A stretch of 64,000 bases of DNA. It comes from Ochromonas danica. Its lineage: Eukaryota > Sar > Chrysophyceae > Chromulinales > Chromulinaceae. Positions 1 through 10,363 of the stretch are shown here, in pieces. Within the stretch, counting starts at the first letter, position 1, and each line of letters opens with the position of its first letter. Under the pieces are notes generated by a model, which was not told where the DNA came from, did not search any database, and saw nothing but the letters and a program-made list of their open reading frames with translations. The stretch is taken from contig VKHL01000103.1 in the NCBI GenBank assembly GCA_015146655.1, positions 40,076 to 104,075 of the forward strand, read 5' to 3'. Made by a program: the position numbers and the translations under genes.

Positions 1-378
1 AAAGGATTTATAGTCGTGGTCTTTCAAGGACTGTGTTGGTTGGTAACTTTCTTTACTTTATGGTTGGTTGGACGATATCTATAACTGCCTTATATTGATA
101 TTGATACAGTGTGTAGCGTATAAAAAGCTTAATAGCTGCGTTATGCTATGGAAAAGCATGGGAAAAGAAGCACTGTTGGTACGGTAGTTGACAGTTCAGT
201 CAGTTAAAATTAAACTCATTCATTGACGAGTAACAGAAGCAAGCACTAGCAGAGCTACTACAAGCTAAAGCAATGCAATATCACAGATGGCATCAAACAA
301 AATCAATTAGGATGCTTGCAAGGATAGTTTACGGATGATCAACATGATTCACCGATCAATATGTCTCATCTCCTCTTC

Positions 379-1734
379 TTAAAAAGTTGGGACAGATTCG
401 AGGAGTGGCACGATCGGAATCACGCGAGCATCCACAACAGCTTGCAACTGCTGGGCGTTCTTGTTGTTATCCAACCCGCTTTCAATCGGCACCACGAATG
501 CGTTCCAGCCATGAGTTCCTGGGGTGAACTCCTCGATTTCGAAGAAGCCAGTGTTGAAGGCACTGCCCCAAGGCTCGTAGTACTCCGTAGCGGGTCTTCC
601 CGCAGCCAAAGGAGGGTTCTGAGCCAAGGCATATTCGCGATCAAAATAGCTGGGATCACCCCAAGACCACATCTTGGTGAAATGGGGCTGGTCAGCATTG
701 GAAATCGACACATACGCCGCACCACGACCATCCCCATAGCTCACTGCATGATACGGACCGTTGCGATAGGGGAAATCATACAGAATACCTCCCAAACCTG
801 TAGGCCACTGCAGAGGAGCTCGAAGATCTGCTTTGATGTCGCTGGGAGTGTTGGTGGGAATATCAACAATATTGCCCGATCTTCCATAGTAAGCTGGATA
901 GAAGCGCTTGCTGTCTTCGGACTGAGGATGACTTTCGTAAATCACTTTCTTGTTTCCAGCAGAATCCGTTTGGGTAATCAAGGTGTCCTGAACCCATTGA
1001 TCTTTCACGCGACGCTTCTGTTGATGGGAGATGACCTGGGACTTCTCCGTCACTGGATACGTTTGAGGAAGCCAAATCTCCGATCTGATATTCGTAGGGC
1101 GAGTATTGGTGAGAGAGGCCTGCAAGCGCACGAAGTCTTCATCAGCTCTCAAAGTGATGCGATAAGTGAAAATGGCATCAGTCACGGGGTATAAGCTCAT
1201 GTTCTGAGTGCTTCCAGGAGCGATGTACTGCCCACCGCTCAAAGGATCATTCAACAGATCTCGATTAGCTTGGGTGTCCTGGATCTGCAGAGTGATCGTG
1301 GCGCTGGCACTGTCGCTTTGAAAGGAAATATCCCAATCAGTGTCGTAGTAGAGTCCGTGCTCAGCAGTCACCGCAGCCACACGGATACCACCGTGAAGGA
1401 TCAAGCCTCTCTTCAGAGGGAAGGCATTCGCATCAACTCCATAGTTGACGGCACCTTCCTTGTTCAACCAGATGTACTCCTTGTTGTCCTTGCCCGTGAT
1501 GGATACCAGGTTACCACCCAGTAAGATGGCCTTGGCTTTCACAATACCATTATCAACCACCCAAGCTCTTACAGTCTCTCTCGCACTGATGGGACCAGTC
1601 TCGATGTTATCGAGGCTTGCGACATAGGTGAGCTCATGAGAACTCTCATAGATCCTCACAGGACCAGAGTGACTGGGAAGCGATCCCACAGTAGCCTTGC
1701 GTAAAGAACGAGGAGGAATACCTGAAGCAGACAT
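379..1734 (-). CDS. Sugar mutarotase-like beta-sandwich protein, array copy 1
   Basis: Single-exon gene of 451 residues, starting MSASGIPPRS and ending VPLLESVPTF. The mostly beta-strand pattern with glycine-rich turns, and the C-terminal block around YYEPWGSAFNTGFF followed by GWNAFVVPIE, resembles the galactose-mutarotase-like superfamily (DUF5107/aldose-1-epimerase-type folds). I assign this from memory of the fold, not from a search. There is no signal peptide or membrane segment, so the protein is probably cytosolic. I cannot name catalytic residues or a substrate. A 277-codon ORF on the opposite strand overlaps the 3' half and is most likely a shadow. What is certain is the intact ORF and its repetition in the array. 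Confidence 0.8.
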   Translation of the reverse strand: MSASGIPPRSLRKATVGSLPSHSGPVRIYESSHELTYVASLDNIETGPISARETVRAWVVDNGIVKAKAILLGGNLVSITGKDNKEYIWLNKEGAVNYGVDANAFPLKRGLILHGGIRVAAVTAEHGLYYDTDWDISFQSDSASATITLQIQDTQANRDLLNDPLSGGQYIAPGSTQNMSLYPVTDAIFTYRITLRADEDFVRLQASLTNTRPTNIRSEIWLPQTYPVTEKSQVISHQQKRRVKDQWVQDTLITQTDSAGNKKVIYESHPQSEDSKRFYPAYYGRSGNIVDIPTNTPSDIKADLRAPLQWPTGLGGILYDFPYRNGPYHAVSYGDGRGAAYVSISNADQPHFTKMWSWGDPSYFDREYALAQNPPLAAGRPATEYYEPWGSAFNTGFFEIEEFTPGTHGWNAFVVPIESGLDNNKNAQQLQAVVDARVIPIVPLLESVPTF

Positions 1735-2609
1735 TCAATACGATGATGACGATGATGACTTAAGAGAAGAGAGGAAACAAAAGAGAACAGCGCGAGCAGA
1801 AGATTTGTCAGAAGAGTCCGAAAGGGATTCAATTATGATCTGTGGAAGAAGAAGAGAAGGGCGTGTTGTGTTGACTTGACCATCAAGCTGCAACACACCG
1901 GATCAGAACATTCTCGTCTAGTTTCTCCTAACAACGTCATGGTGAAGAATCTGCTCGAGCTGATAAAAGAGACAGCAGAACAGGTCTGGAGGTTGGATGG
2001 AGCTATTCAGCCAGATAGCTAGACTAGATATCTAGATATCTAGCTAGATCTGTAGGGCACAAACACCAGCTTGGAAGTGATGAGTTATACAATTTGGAAA
2101 TTGAGAGAAAGCAAGTGTAAGTGGAACACAGCAAACAAGAGATGGCTATTTCGGTAAAGTATTGATGGTACTATAACATATGAATCATGCAAAATCAATC
2201 AAACATGTGTACACAATGAGTCGCCAAGGAGGACAAATAAGGACATTTCTAAAACGAAATGGCATAACACTAGACCAGACACATTCTGTAAATCCAACAT
2301 TATTGGACATTTCTGTGTTGTAAAGCTCAAGTCACATCGGCTGTGTCGTGTGTATTAAGTGTGTTGTACAGTATAGTTACACACGGTAGAAAGTCGAGAA
2401 GCACTGTTGGTACGGTAGTTGACAGTTCAGTCAGTTAAAATTAAACTCATTCATTGACGAGTAACAGAAGCAAGCACTAGCAGAGCTACTACAAGCTAAA
2501 GCAATGCAATATCACAGATGGCATCAAACAAAATCAATTAGGATGCTTGCAAGGATAGTTTACGGATGATCAACATGATTCACCGATCAATATGTCTCAT
2601 CTCCTCTTC
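1735..2609. other. Array spacer (also 3966-4840)
   Basis: This 875-bp spacer contains the upstream regions of one copy and the downstream region of the next. I see no gene. Around 2020-2060 there is a palindromic run built from TAGATATCTAGATATC-type steps, about 290 bp upstream of the start codon. The same spacer recurs unchanged at 3966-4840. Confidence 0.6.
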
Positions 2610-3965
2610 TTAAAAAGTTGGGACAGATTCGAGGAGTGGCACGATCGGAATCACGCGAGCATCCACAACAGCTTGCAACTGCTGGGCGTTCTTGTTGTTA
2701 TCCAACCCGCTTTCAATCGGCACCACGAATGCGTTCCAGCCATGAGTTCCTGGGGTGAACTCCTCGATTTCGAAGAAGCCAGTGTTGAAGGCACTGCCCC
2801 AAGGCTCGTAGTACTCCGTAGCGGGTCTTCCCGCAGCCAAAGGAGGGTTCTGAGCCAAGGCATATTCGCGATCAAAATAGCTGGGATCACCCCAAGACCA
2901 CATCTTGGTGAAATGGGGCTGGTCAGCATTGGAAATCGACACATACGCCGCACCACGACCATCCCCATAGCTCACTGCATGATACGGACCGTTGCGATAG
3001 GGGAAATCATACAGAATACCTCCCAAACCTGTAGGCCACTGCAGAGGAGCTCGAAGATCTGCTTTGATGTCGCTGGGAGTGTTGGTGGGAATATCAACAA
3101 TATTGCCCGATCTTCCATAGTAAGCTGGATAGAAGCGCTTGCTGTCTTCGGACTGAGGATGACTTTCGTAAATCACTTTCTTGTTTCCAGCAGAATCCGT
3201 TTGGGTAATCAAGGTGTCCTGAACCCATTGATCTTTCACGCGACGCTTCTGTTGATGGGAGATGACCTGGGACTTCTCCGTCACTGGATACGTTTGAGGA
3301 AGCCAAATCTCCGATCTGATATTCGTAGGGCGAGTATTGGTGAGAGAGGCCTGCAAGCGCACGAAGTCTTCATCAGCTCTCAAAGTGATGCGATAAGTGA
3401 AAATGGCATCAGTCACGGGGTATAAGCTCATGTTCTGAGTGCTTCCAGGAGCGATGTACTGCCCACCGCTCAAAGGATCATTCAACAGATCTCGATTAGC
3501 TTGGGTGTCCTGGATCTGCAGAGTGATCGTGGCGCTGGCACTGTCGCTTTGAAAGGAAATATCCCAATCAGTGTCGTAGTAGAGTCCGTGCTCAGCAGTC
3601 ACCGCAGCCACACGGATACCACCGTGAAGGATCAAGCCTCTCTTCAGAGGGAAGGCATTCGCATCAACTCCATAGTTGACGGCACCTTCCTTGTTCAACC
3701 AGATGTACTCCTTGTTGTCCTTGCCCGTGATGGATACCAGGTTACCACCCAGTAAGATGGCCTTGGCTTTCACAATACCATTATCAACCACCCAAGCTCT
3801 TACAGTCTCTCTCGCACTGATGGGACCAGTCTCGATGTTATCGAGGCTTGCGACATAGGTGAGCTCATGAGAACTCTCATAGATCCTCACAGGACCAGAG
3901 TGACTGGGAAGCGATCCCACAGTAGCCTTGCGTAAAGAACGAGGAGGAATACCTGAAGCAGACAT
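2610..3965 (-). CDS. Sugar mutarotase-like beta-sandwich protein, array copy 2
   Basis: Identical in protein sequence to the copy at 379-1734 (451 residues, no frameshift, no premature stop). It lies 2231 bp further along in the same orientation with the same flanks, so if real it should be expressed from an identical promoter. Function is inferred only from a general resemblance to mutarotase-like beta-sandwich proteins. The repetition suggests selection for gene dosage, or an assembly artefact. Confidence 0.8.
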   Translation of the reverse strand: MSASGIPPRSLRKATVGSLPSHSGPVRIYESSHELTYVASLDNIETGPISARETVRAWVVDNGIVKAKAILLGGNLVSITGKDNKEYIWLNKEGAVNYGVDANAFPLKRGLILHGGIRVAAVTAEHGLYYDTDWDISFQSDSASATITLQIQDTQANRDLLNDPLSGGQYIAPGSTQNMSLYPVTDAIFTYRITLRADEDFVRLQASLTNTRPTNIRSEIWLPQTYPVTEKSQVISHQQKRRVKDQWVQDTLITQTDSAGNKKVIYESHPQSEDSKRFYPAYYGRSGNIVDIPTNTPSDIKADLRAPLQWPTGLGGILYDFPYRNGPYHAVSYGDGRGAAYVSISNADQPHFTKMWSWGDPSYFDREYALAQNPPLAAGRPATEYYEPWGSAFNTGFFEIEEFTPGTHGWNAFVVPIESGLDNNKNAQQLQAVVDARVIPIVPLLESVPTF

Positions 3966-4840
3966 TCAATACGATGATGACGATGATGACTTAAGAGAAG
4001 AGAGGAAACAAAAGAGAACAGCGCGAGCAGAAGATTTGTCAGAAGAGTCCGAAAGGGATTCAATTATGATCTGTGGAAGAAGAAGAGAAGGGCGTGTTGT
4101 GTTGACTTGACCATCAAGCTGCAACACACCGGATCAGAACATTCTCGTCTAGTTTCTCCTAACAACGTCATGGTGAAGAATCTGCTCGAGCTGATAAAAG
4201 AGACAGCAGAACAGGTCTGGAGGTTGGATGGAGCTATTCAGCCAGATAGCTAGACTAGATATCTAGATATCTAGCTAGATCTGTAGGGCACAAACACCAG
4301 CTTGGAAGTGATGAGTTATACAATTTGGAAATTGAGAGAAAGCAAGTGTAAGTGGAACACAGCAAACAAGAGATGGCTATTTCGGTAAAGTATTGATGGT
4401 ACTATAACATATGAATCATGCAAAATCAATCAAACATGTGTACACAATGAGTCGCCAAGGAGGACAAATAAGGACATTTCTAAAACGAAATGGCATAACA
4501 CTAGACCAGACACATTCTGTAAATCCAACATTATTGGACATTTCTGTGTTGTAAAGCTCAAGTCACATCGGCTGTGTCGTGTGTATTAAGTGTGTTGTAC
4601 AGTATAGTTACACACGGTAGAAAGTCGAGAAGCACTGTTGGTACGGTAGTTGACAGTTCAGTCAGTTAAAATTAAACTCATTCATTGACGAGTAACAGAA
4701 GCAAGCACTAGCAGAGCTACTACAAGCTAAAGCAATGCAATATCACAGATGGCATCAAACAAAATCAATTAGGATGCTTGCAAGGATAGTTTACGGATGA
4801 TCAACATGATTCACCGATCAATATGTCTCATCTCCTCTTC

Positions 4841-6196
4841 TTAAAAAGTTGGGACAGATTCGAGGAGTGGCACGATCGGAATCACGCGAGCATCCACAAC
4901 AGCTTGCAACTGCTGGGCGTTCTTGTTGTTATCCAACCCGCTTTCAATCGGCACCACGAATGCGTTCCAGCCATGAGTTCCTGGGGTGAACTCCTCGATT
5001 TCGAAGAAGCCAGTGTTGAAGGCACTGCCCCAAGGCTCGTAGTACTCCGTAGCGGGTCTTCCCGCAGCCAAAGGAGGGTTCTGAGCCAAGGCATATTCGC
5101 GATCAAAATAGCTGGGATCACCCCAAGACCACATCTTGGTGAAATGGGGCTGGTCAGCATTGGAAATCGACACATACGCCGCACCACGACCATCCCCATA
5201 GCTCACTGCATGATACGGACCGTTGCGATAGGGGAAATCATACAGAATACCTCCCAAACCTGTAGGCCACTGCAGAGGAGCTCGAAGATCTGCTTTGATG
5301 TCGCTGGGAGTGTTGGTGGGAATATCAACAATATTGCCCGATCTTCCATAGTAAGCTGGATAGAAGCGCTTGCTGTCTTCGGACTGAGGATGACTTTCGT
5401 AAATCACTTTCTTGTTTCCAGCAGAATCCGTTTGGGTAATCAAGGTGTCCTGAACCCATTGATCTTTCACGCGACGCTTCTGTTGATGGGAGATGACCTG
5501 GGACTTCTCCGTCACTGGATACGTTTGAGGAAGCCAAATCTCCGATCTGATATTCGTAGGGCGAGTATTGGTGAGAGAGGCCTGCAAGCGCACGAAGTCT
5601 TCATCAGCTCTCAAAGTGATGCGATAAGTGAAAATGGCATCAGTCACGGGGTATAAGCTCATGTTCTGAGTGCTTCCAGGAGCGATGTACTGCCCACCGC
5701 TCAAAGGATCATTCAACAGATCTCGATTAGCTTGGGTGTCCTGGATCTGCAGAGTGATCGTGGCGCTGGCACTGTCGCTTTGAAAGGAAATATCCCAATC
5801 AGTGTCGTAGTAGAGTCCGTGCTCAGCAGTCACCGCAGCCACACGGATACCACCGTGAAGGATCAAGCCTCTCTTCAGAGGGAAGGCATTCGCATCAACT
5901 CCATAGTTGACGGCACCTTCCTTGTTCAACCAGATGTACTCCTTGTTGTCCTTGCCCGTGATGGATACCAGGTTACCACCCAGTAAGATGGCCTTGGCTT
6001 TCACAATACCATTATCAACCACCCAAGCTCTTACAGTCTCTCTCGCACTGATGGGACCAGTCTCGATGTTATCGAGGCTTGCGACATAGGTGAGCTCATG
6101 AGAACTCTCATAGATCCTCACAGGACCAGAGTGACTGGGAAGCGATCCCACAGTAGCCTTGCGTAAAGAACGAGGAGGAATACCTGAAGCAGACAT
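4841..6196 (-). CDS. Sugar mutarotase-like beta-sandwich protein, array copy 3
   Basis: Third identical 451-residue copy. Its upstream region is cut by the N gap about 180 bp from the start codon. Beyond the gap the spacer sequence restarts and then diverges, so this is the last complete copy visible. The fold assignment and its limits are as for the first copy. Confidence 0.8.
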   Translation of the reverse strand: MSASGIPPRSLRKATVGSLPSHSGPVRIYESSHELTYVASLDNIETGPISARETVRAWVVDNGIVKAKAILLGGNLVSITGKDNKEYIWLNKEGAVNYGVDANAFPLKRGLILHGGIRVAAVTAEHGLYYDTDWDISFQSDSASATITLQIQDTQANRDLLNDPLSGGQYIAPGSTQNMSLYPVTDAIFTYRITLRADEDFVRLQASLTNTRPTNIRSEIWLPQTYPVTEKSQVISHQQKRRVKDQWVQDTLITQTDSAGNKKVIYESHPQSEDSKRFYPAYYGRSGNIVDIPTNTPSDIKADLRAPLQWPTGLGGILYDFPYRNGPYHAVSYGDGRGAAYVSISNADQPHFTKMWSWGDPSYFDREYALAQNPPLAAGRPATEYYEPWGSAFNTGFFEIEEFTPGTHGWNAFVVPIESGLDNNKNAQQLQAVVDARVIPIVPLLESVPTF

Positions 6197-6378
6197 TCAA
6201 TACGATGATGACGATGATGACTTAAGAGAAGAGAGGAAACAAAAGAGAACAGCGCGAGCAGAAGATTTGTCAGAAGAGTCCGAAAGGGATTCAATTATGA
6301 TCTGTGGAAGAAGAAGAGAAGGGCGTGTTGTGTTGACTTGACCATCAAGCTGCAACACACCGGATCAGAACATTCTCG

Positions 6379-6388
6379 NNNNNNNNNN
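6379..6388. other. Assembly gap of 10 Ns
   Basis: Ten Ns separate 6302-6378 from 6389-6465, and these two 77-base flanks are identical. After 6465 the sequence follows the array spacer only loosely. The gap therefore probably joins two contigs whose ends overlap, rather than marking missing sequence of known length. Confidence 0.95.
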
Positions 6389-7212
6389 CTGTGGAAGAAG
6401 AAGAGAAGGGCGTGTTGTGTTGACTTGACCATCAAGCTGCAACACACCGGATCAGAACATTCTCGCCAGGTTTCTCCTAACAACGTCATGTGAAGAATCT
6501 TCTTGAGCTGAAGAACGGGAAGGGACAGGTTGGATCGAGCTTTTCAACCACAAGTTGCAAAGACAGCAAATTCTTTCCCCAGCCCTTCTGTCCCTCCTTC
6601 CGCTTCAAGAGGGCCAGCAGGGGCAAGCGCGTGGATCTTTCCCTTTCTCCGGATGTCTTCCGGATGGACTGTTCTTCTCCTGTTCTGTTCCGTTAATCAT
6701 CCGGTGACCATCCCCCAACCCAACCCCTCTTAAGCCAAACTCCAAATGGCTAGATCTGGATTTCTAGAAATGAGCATATCTTTTCATTGCAATACAACAT
6801 GTGTTCATTCCAGCAGGCATTGTTAACTATACGATTCCATGGTGAACATGAAAGGTTTTTCTTTGCTTGTAGTAAAAATCAATCTGATTTGTATTCTTCT
6901 GAACAATTGCATACATTTTATTTTCCGTATATATCAGATCTGAAGAGCTGTTGATTAGATAGAAAAGCGAAATAAATAAGGTATATAGGAGATTCCTCGT
7001 GTCTTGTCTGTATTATCCTCATCCATCCATTCTGCTGAGTAAACACCATTCTCGGTTCTGTGTGAAGAAAGGAACAGCCGTGAACTTAATAAGGTTAACT
7101 TCCTCCGTTGTTTGTGTCTGTGGCATTGACCTCAAGCCAGCAGCAGTGGTCTCAGGTCTTTGTCTTTAGTGCCACACTCCCACCACCACCCGATAGATTG
7201 GGAATCTTTTCA
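6389..7212. other. Diverged array remnant, then upstream region of the phosphatase gene
   Basis: From 6389 to about 6540 the sequence is a diverged version of the array spacer (same order of short blocks, several substitutions and indels). From there to 7212 I see no gene. The short ORFs at 6490-6733 have no recognisable content. Confidence 0.5.
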
Positions 7213-8800
7213 ATGATGATCTTCGTTGTTACTCTTTTCCTTCTTCTCGTTCAGACAGAGGCTTGGTTTCCATCTTACTACCCTCAGTACTGTACCAAGG
7301 ATCTTTCCAAGCGGAAGATTCCTCCACTGACTGCTTCCCAGCTAACTCTTGTTAAAGAGTTGGAGCAAGTACAAGTGATAGTACGTCATGGTGCTAGAAC
7401 GCCGTACGCCAAGTTCTCTTGTTGGAAAGACTATGATGTGACTTGGAACAACTGCAATGTCACCGAGCTCATGTTAGCTTCGCCGAGCATGACCGATGAG
7501 TCTCGACCTGCTCCTTGGCTCTTCAGAAAGCTGTATGATGGTTCTCCAAACTTTCTTGGAGGCAATTGCTTCACTGGTCAGTTGCTGTCTGATGGCTATA
7601 CCCAGGAGGAGGCTGTTGGCTCTTCTCTCTTAGAGGCTTACCTTCAAAACTCCAACCCTGCGCTAAATCTCTTCAACACTTCCATCTGGACTGATATTGA
7701 CACAGATGAAGAAGTCTATCTTCGTTCGGATGATGAACAGCGTACCTTAATGTCTGGACAGATTCTGATGCACACTTTCTTTAATGTGAGCTTGAAAACC
7801 TCTTGCTTGTACTGTACCTTATCTTGCCATTTTAATCTGAGTCTAAACTGTGGTATAGATTACGGAAGAAGTCATTGTGCCTTGGCATACTGGTGACTAT
7901 GATCTGGATCAGATCTATCCCAACAGTGAGGTCTGTCCTCGCTTGGACACGTTGGAAGACTCTATCTATGCCACGCCTGGCTTCGTGAATGAGAATACCT
8001 CCACAGAAATCAATCAACTCACTAGTCAGTTGAACACAATATTTGGAGATGGTTATTGGACTTGGTATAATGTGTGGGATTGTGTTATGACCACTGTCTG
8101 CACCAGTCGCCCGCTTCCCGATGGCACTGCCGAAGTGCCCATGACGGAGGAAATTTTCAATGCCACATTGGAACAAGTCCAATTTACACAAGCCTATCTT
8201 CAACTTTATAATGACTCTCAGTGGTCCAAGTTAGCGATGGGTAATACTGCTTGGCATGTTAGCAGCAACTTGCAGAATGTCTTATACAATACCAATAACT
8301 CTTTGAATTCATCAAAGACTCTGCGATTGGCAGTCTTTGCTGGACATGATACTACTGTCATGCCTTTCCTCGCATCTGTCTTGGGTGTTGAATGGGATGG
8401 ATTATGGCCTGGATATGCTTCGTTAGTGACGATTGAGCTCTACTCTGGTAGTGCCGCTTCTTCTGTACCTTGGCTCTTCCGCATGGTGTACAACTCTGAC
8501 CCTCTTTTAGTCCCAGGATGTGATGATTATTTGTGTGACGCCACCATTTTGTTGGATAAGCTAGGTTATGGTCAGCAGTACATGCCTTGCAGTGTTAACC
8601 CAGATACTGTTGTAGAAGATGACGATTCTGGTGACTGCGATAATGATCGCTTGAGCGATGGAAATGTTATCCTCATCGCTTTTATGTCCGCTCTCTTTGG
8701 TGGTCTCTTGGGCGCTGCATTGATTCTGTTTTCTGTTAAGCGTGCTGCTAAGGATCCTCTCCTCAACTCTTCTCACACCACTCAACCTTCTTCTGTTTAG
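7213..8800 (+). CDS. Histidine acid phosphatase, type I membrane protein
   Basis: Two exons, 7213-7785 and 7859-8800, joined by a 73-nt GT-AG intron, give 504 residues. The phosphohistidine motif RHGARTPY is at about residue 58 and the proton-donor HD, within FAGHDTT, at about 354; these are the two signatures of the branch-2 histidine phosphatases. I chose the ATG at 7213 because it begins a clear signal peptide (MMIFVVTLFLLLVQTEAWF); an upstream in-frame ATG at 7108 would bury it. Several N-x-S/T sites follow. A hydrophobic segment near residues 460-483 and a short basic tail make it a type I membrane protein. This layout matches lysosomal/prostatic-type acid phosphatases, which hydrolyse phosphate monoesters in endolysosomes or at the cell surface. 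Confidence 0.9.
7786..7858 (+). other. Intron of the histidine acid phosphatase gene
   Basis: Begins GTGAGC and ends TATAG. Removing it restores a continuous frame across the conserved region (HTFFN joined to ITEEVIVPWH). Confidence 0.85.
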
Positions 8801-9169
8801 AGTTGTGAACAAAAAGGTGGTGATGGCGGTGGTATTATATAAACAGTGTTTAGTAGTGGAAGAAGTATTGAATAAATGTGCCAGTATTTCAGTGAATCTC
8901 TTGTTGCCAGTATACTCAGTGACGACTGCTCACTAGTTTTCTTACTTGCTCCAAGTACAGTGATTGGGATTTCTTGTTTTGGCCGAGCTAAGTTTGCTCT
9001 ACACAAGATGGTTATATCAGAATAGGCACCCTGTGTATTCATCTTCTTGGTAATTTGGTTAACAGACACATTGTCGAGAATGATATGTGTTTCAATATTT
9101 ACGCGCACATTATGTTACATATAGACTACTATGTTGCATGTCAGAAGGTAACTACTCTAGTTACGGTGT
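8801..9169. other. Convergent intergenic region
   Basis: Lies between the 3' ends of the acid phosphatase (+) and the methyltransferase (-). I see no gene, only AT-rich 3' UTR-like sequence. Confidence 0.5.
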
Positions 9170-10189
9170 CTAAGTGGAGGTAGTAGATGGTCTTTCCAAG
9201 TCCTTCAGTGAGTGCTGAGCTGATCCTCGGGCACAAGGTTTTGGTTGCGAAGCATCAGGTTTCCATCCAATAGCGAAGATCAACTCGAATGTTGCCTTCA
9301 CACTACCATCTTCAAGACCATAGAGATGTTGATATAACGCCGCTACAGCGAGGAACGTATCTCTTCCCACATTGATCTGTCTGTTTGGTCCAGCCAAACC
9401 TTCACCCATTCGCCAAAGATGGTCCATCAAGGTGAATGCATTCGGATAGCTAATTGTCACAGTATCAACATCAATGGTAGGTAATGCAAACCCTGTCCCT
9501 TGTATGAGTCCAGCAACATCCGAAGCTAACAGCATGGGCGAGCAATGCGGAGCAACACCCCCTCGTCGCTCCATCTCCGCTAAGTAGAAGCAATGACGAA
9601 GCTCTTCTAAAGTCTTGCCTCCAAGAAAAGAAGCTAGAAAAGCTCCATCAGGTTTGAGCACACGATAAGCTTCCTTCAAAGCAGCTGGCAGGTCATTGAC
9701 CCAATGCATATGCAGGTTACTCACGGCGAGGTCAAAGGAATTGTCTTGGAATGGCAAGTCTTCCTCATTCGCTTGGATAAAACTACTTTGTACTAGTAAA
9801 CTAGTATCTTGACTTTGACTAGAGTGAGGTTGGTTAAGGGAGAGAGAAGAGAGATTAGAGGGATCACATCGTATGAGATGTTCTACACCACCTATTCCTC
9901 CTTTACCTACTAGGCCTGGTTGACTTTGAATCATATCATAGATCACATTACGATAACTACCAATCTCTAAAGCAATAGGGAAAGGACGAGTAATATCTTC
10001 TAATCGATCTACTAACTGTCGTGCTGACTCTTCCTTGAGGTAGTCATAATAATGACCATCATGTAGATGACTCAGACAGAATTCTCGTTGACGATTCTTT
10101 AATTCACGATCAAATACTATACTTGAAAACTGTCTTCGTGATGATAATACACGATAGTAGACTCTACTAAAACTTGCTTTCATCGTCAT
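9170..10189 (-). CDS. NDUFAF5-like mitochondrial methyltransferase/hydroxylase
   Basis: Single exon of 339 residues. I start at the ATG at 10189, which begins a basic, Ser/Arg-rich N-terminus typical of a mitochondrial presequence (MTMKASFSRVYYRVLSSRR); further upstream there is only a GTG. Class I methyltransferase signatures are present: the SAM-binding strand IALEIGSYRN, DLPFQDNSFDLAVSNLHMHW, and LPAALKEAYRVLKPDGAF followed by FLGGKTLEELR. The last block is characteristic of the NDUFAF5 (C20orf7) family. Known members act in the mitochondrial matrix during early assembly of respiratory complex I, hydroxylating an arginine of NDUFS7 in human cells. The motif-I glycine loop is less canonical than in ordinary methyltransferases, as expected for this family. 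Confidence 0.88.
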   Translation of the reverse strand: MTMKASFSRVYYRVLSSRRQFSSIVFDRELKNRQREFCLSHLHDGHYYDYLKEESARQLVDRLEDITRPFPIALEIGSYRNVIYDMIQSQPGLVGKGGIGGVEHLIRCDPSNLSSLSLNQPHSSQSQDTSLLVQSSFIQANEEDLPFQDNSFDLAVSNLHMHWVNDLPAALKEAYRVLKPDGAFLASFLGGKTLEELRHCFYLAEMERRGGVAPHCSPMLLASDVAGLIQGTGFALPTIDVDTVTISYPNAFTLMDHLWRMGEGLAGPNRQINVGRDTFLAVAALYQHLYGLEDGSVKATFELIFAIGWKPDASQPKPCARGSAQHSLKDLERPSTTST

Positions 10190-10363
10190 CTTCTGACTGA
10201 TCTCAAGGACAAATTTCACTCAAGCAGCAGAGTACTACAGTACAGTTTCCTTAAGTTAAGGCTAAACTCTGGAATTCTGAGTGTCTAGCTTTCCCAGATC
10301 TGTCTCTGGATCTGCCCTCACAGAGAGTGAGTGTGAGAGAGTCAATGAGAAAGAAAGCGAAAG

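Larger units (their letters stand above)
166..6378. repeat. Tandem array of three 2231-bp gene-containing units
   Basis: Unit 1 is 166-2396, unit 2 is 2397-4627 and unit 3 starts at 4628 and runs into an N gap at 6379. The encoded proteins are identical in all three, and the intergenic parts I compared by eye are also identical. Each unit holds one minus-strand gene plus about 875 bp of spacer. The left flank (1-165) is not part of the unit. Lack of any seen divergence means either a very recent duplication, ongoing homogenisation, or an assembly duplication. Confidence 0.93.

Noticed and set aside
361-1194. 277-codon plus-strand ORF opposite the array gene (also at 2592 and 4823)
   Set aside because: It overlaps the intact 451-residue gene on the other strand and shows no recognisable fold; its repetition only reflects the DNA duplication.
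6295-6489. ORF spanning the N gap
   Set aside because: It exists only because the Ns are read through and its two halves are the same 77-base overlap.
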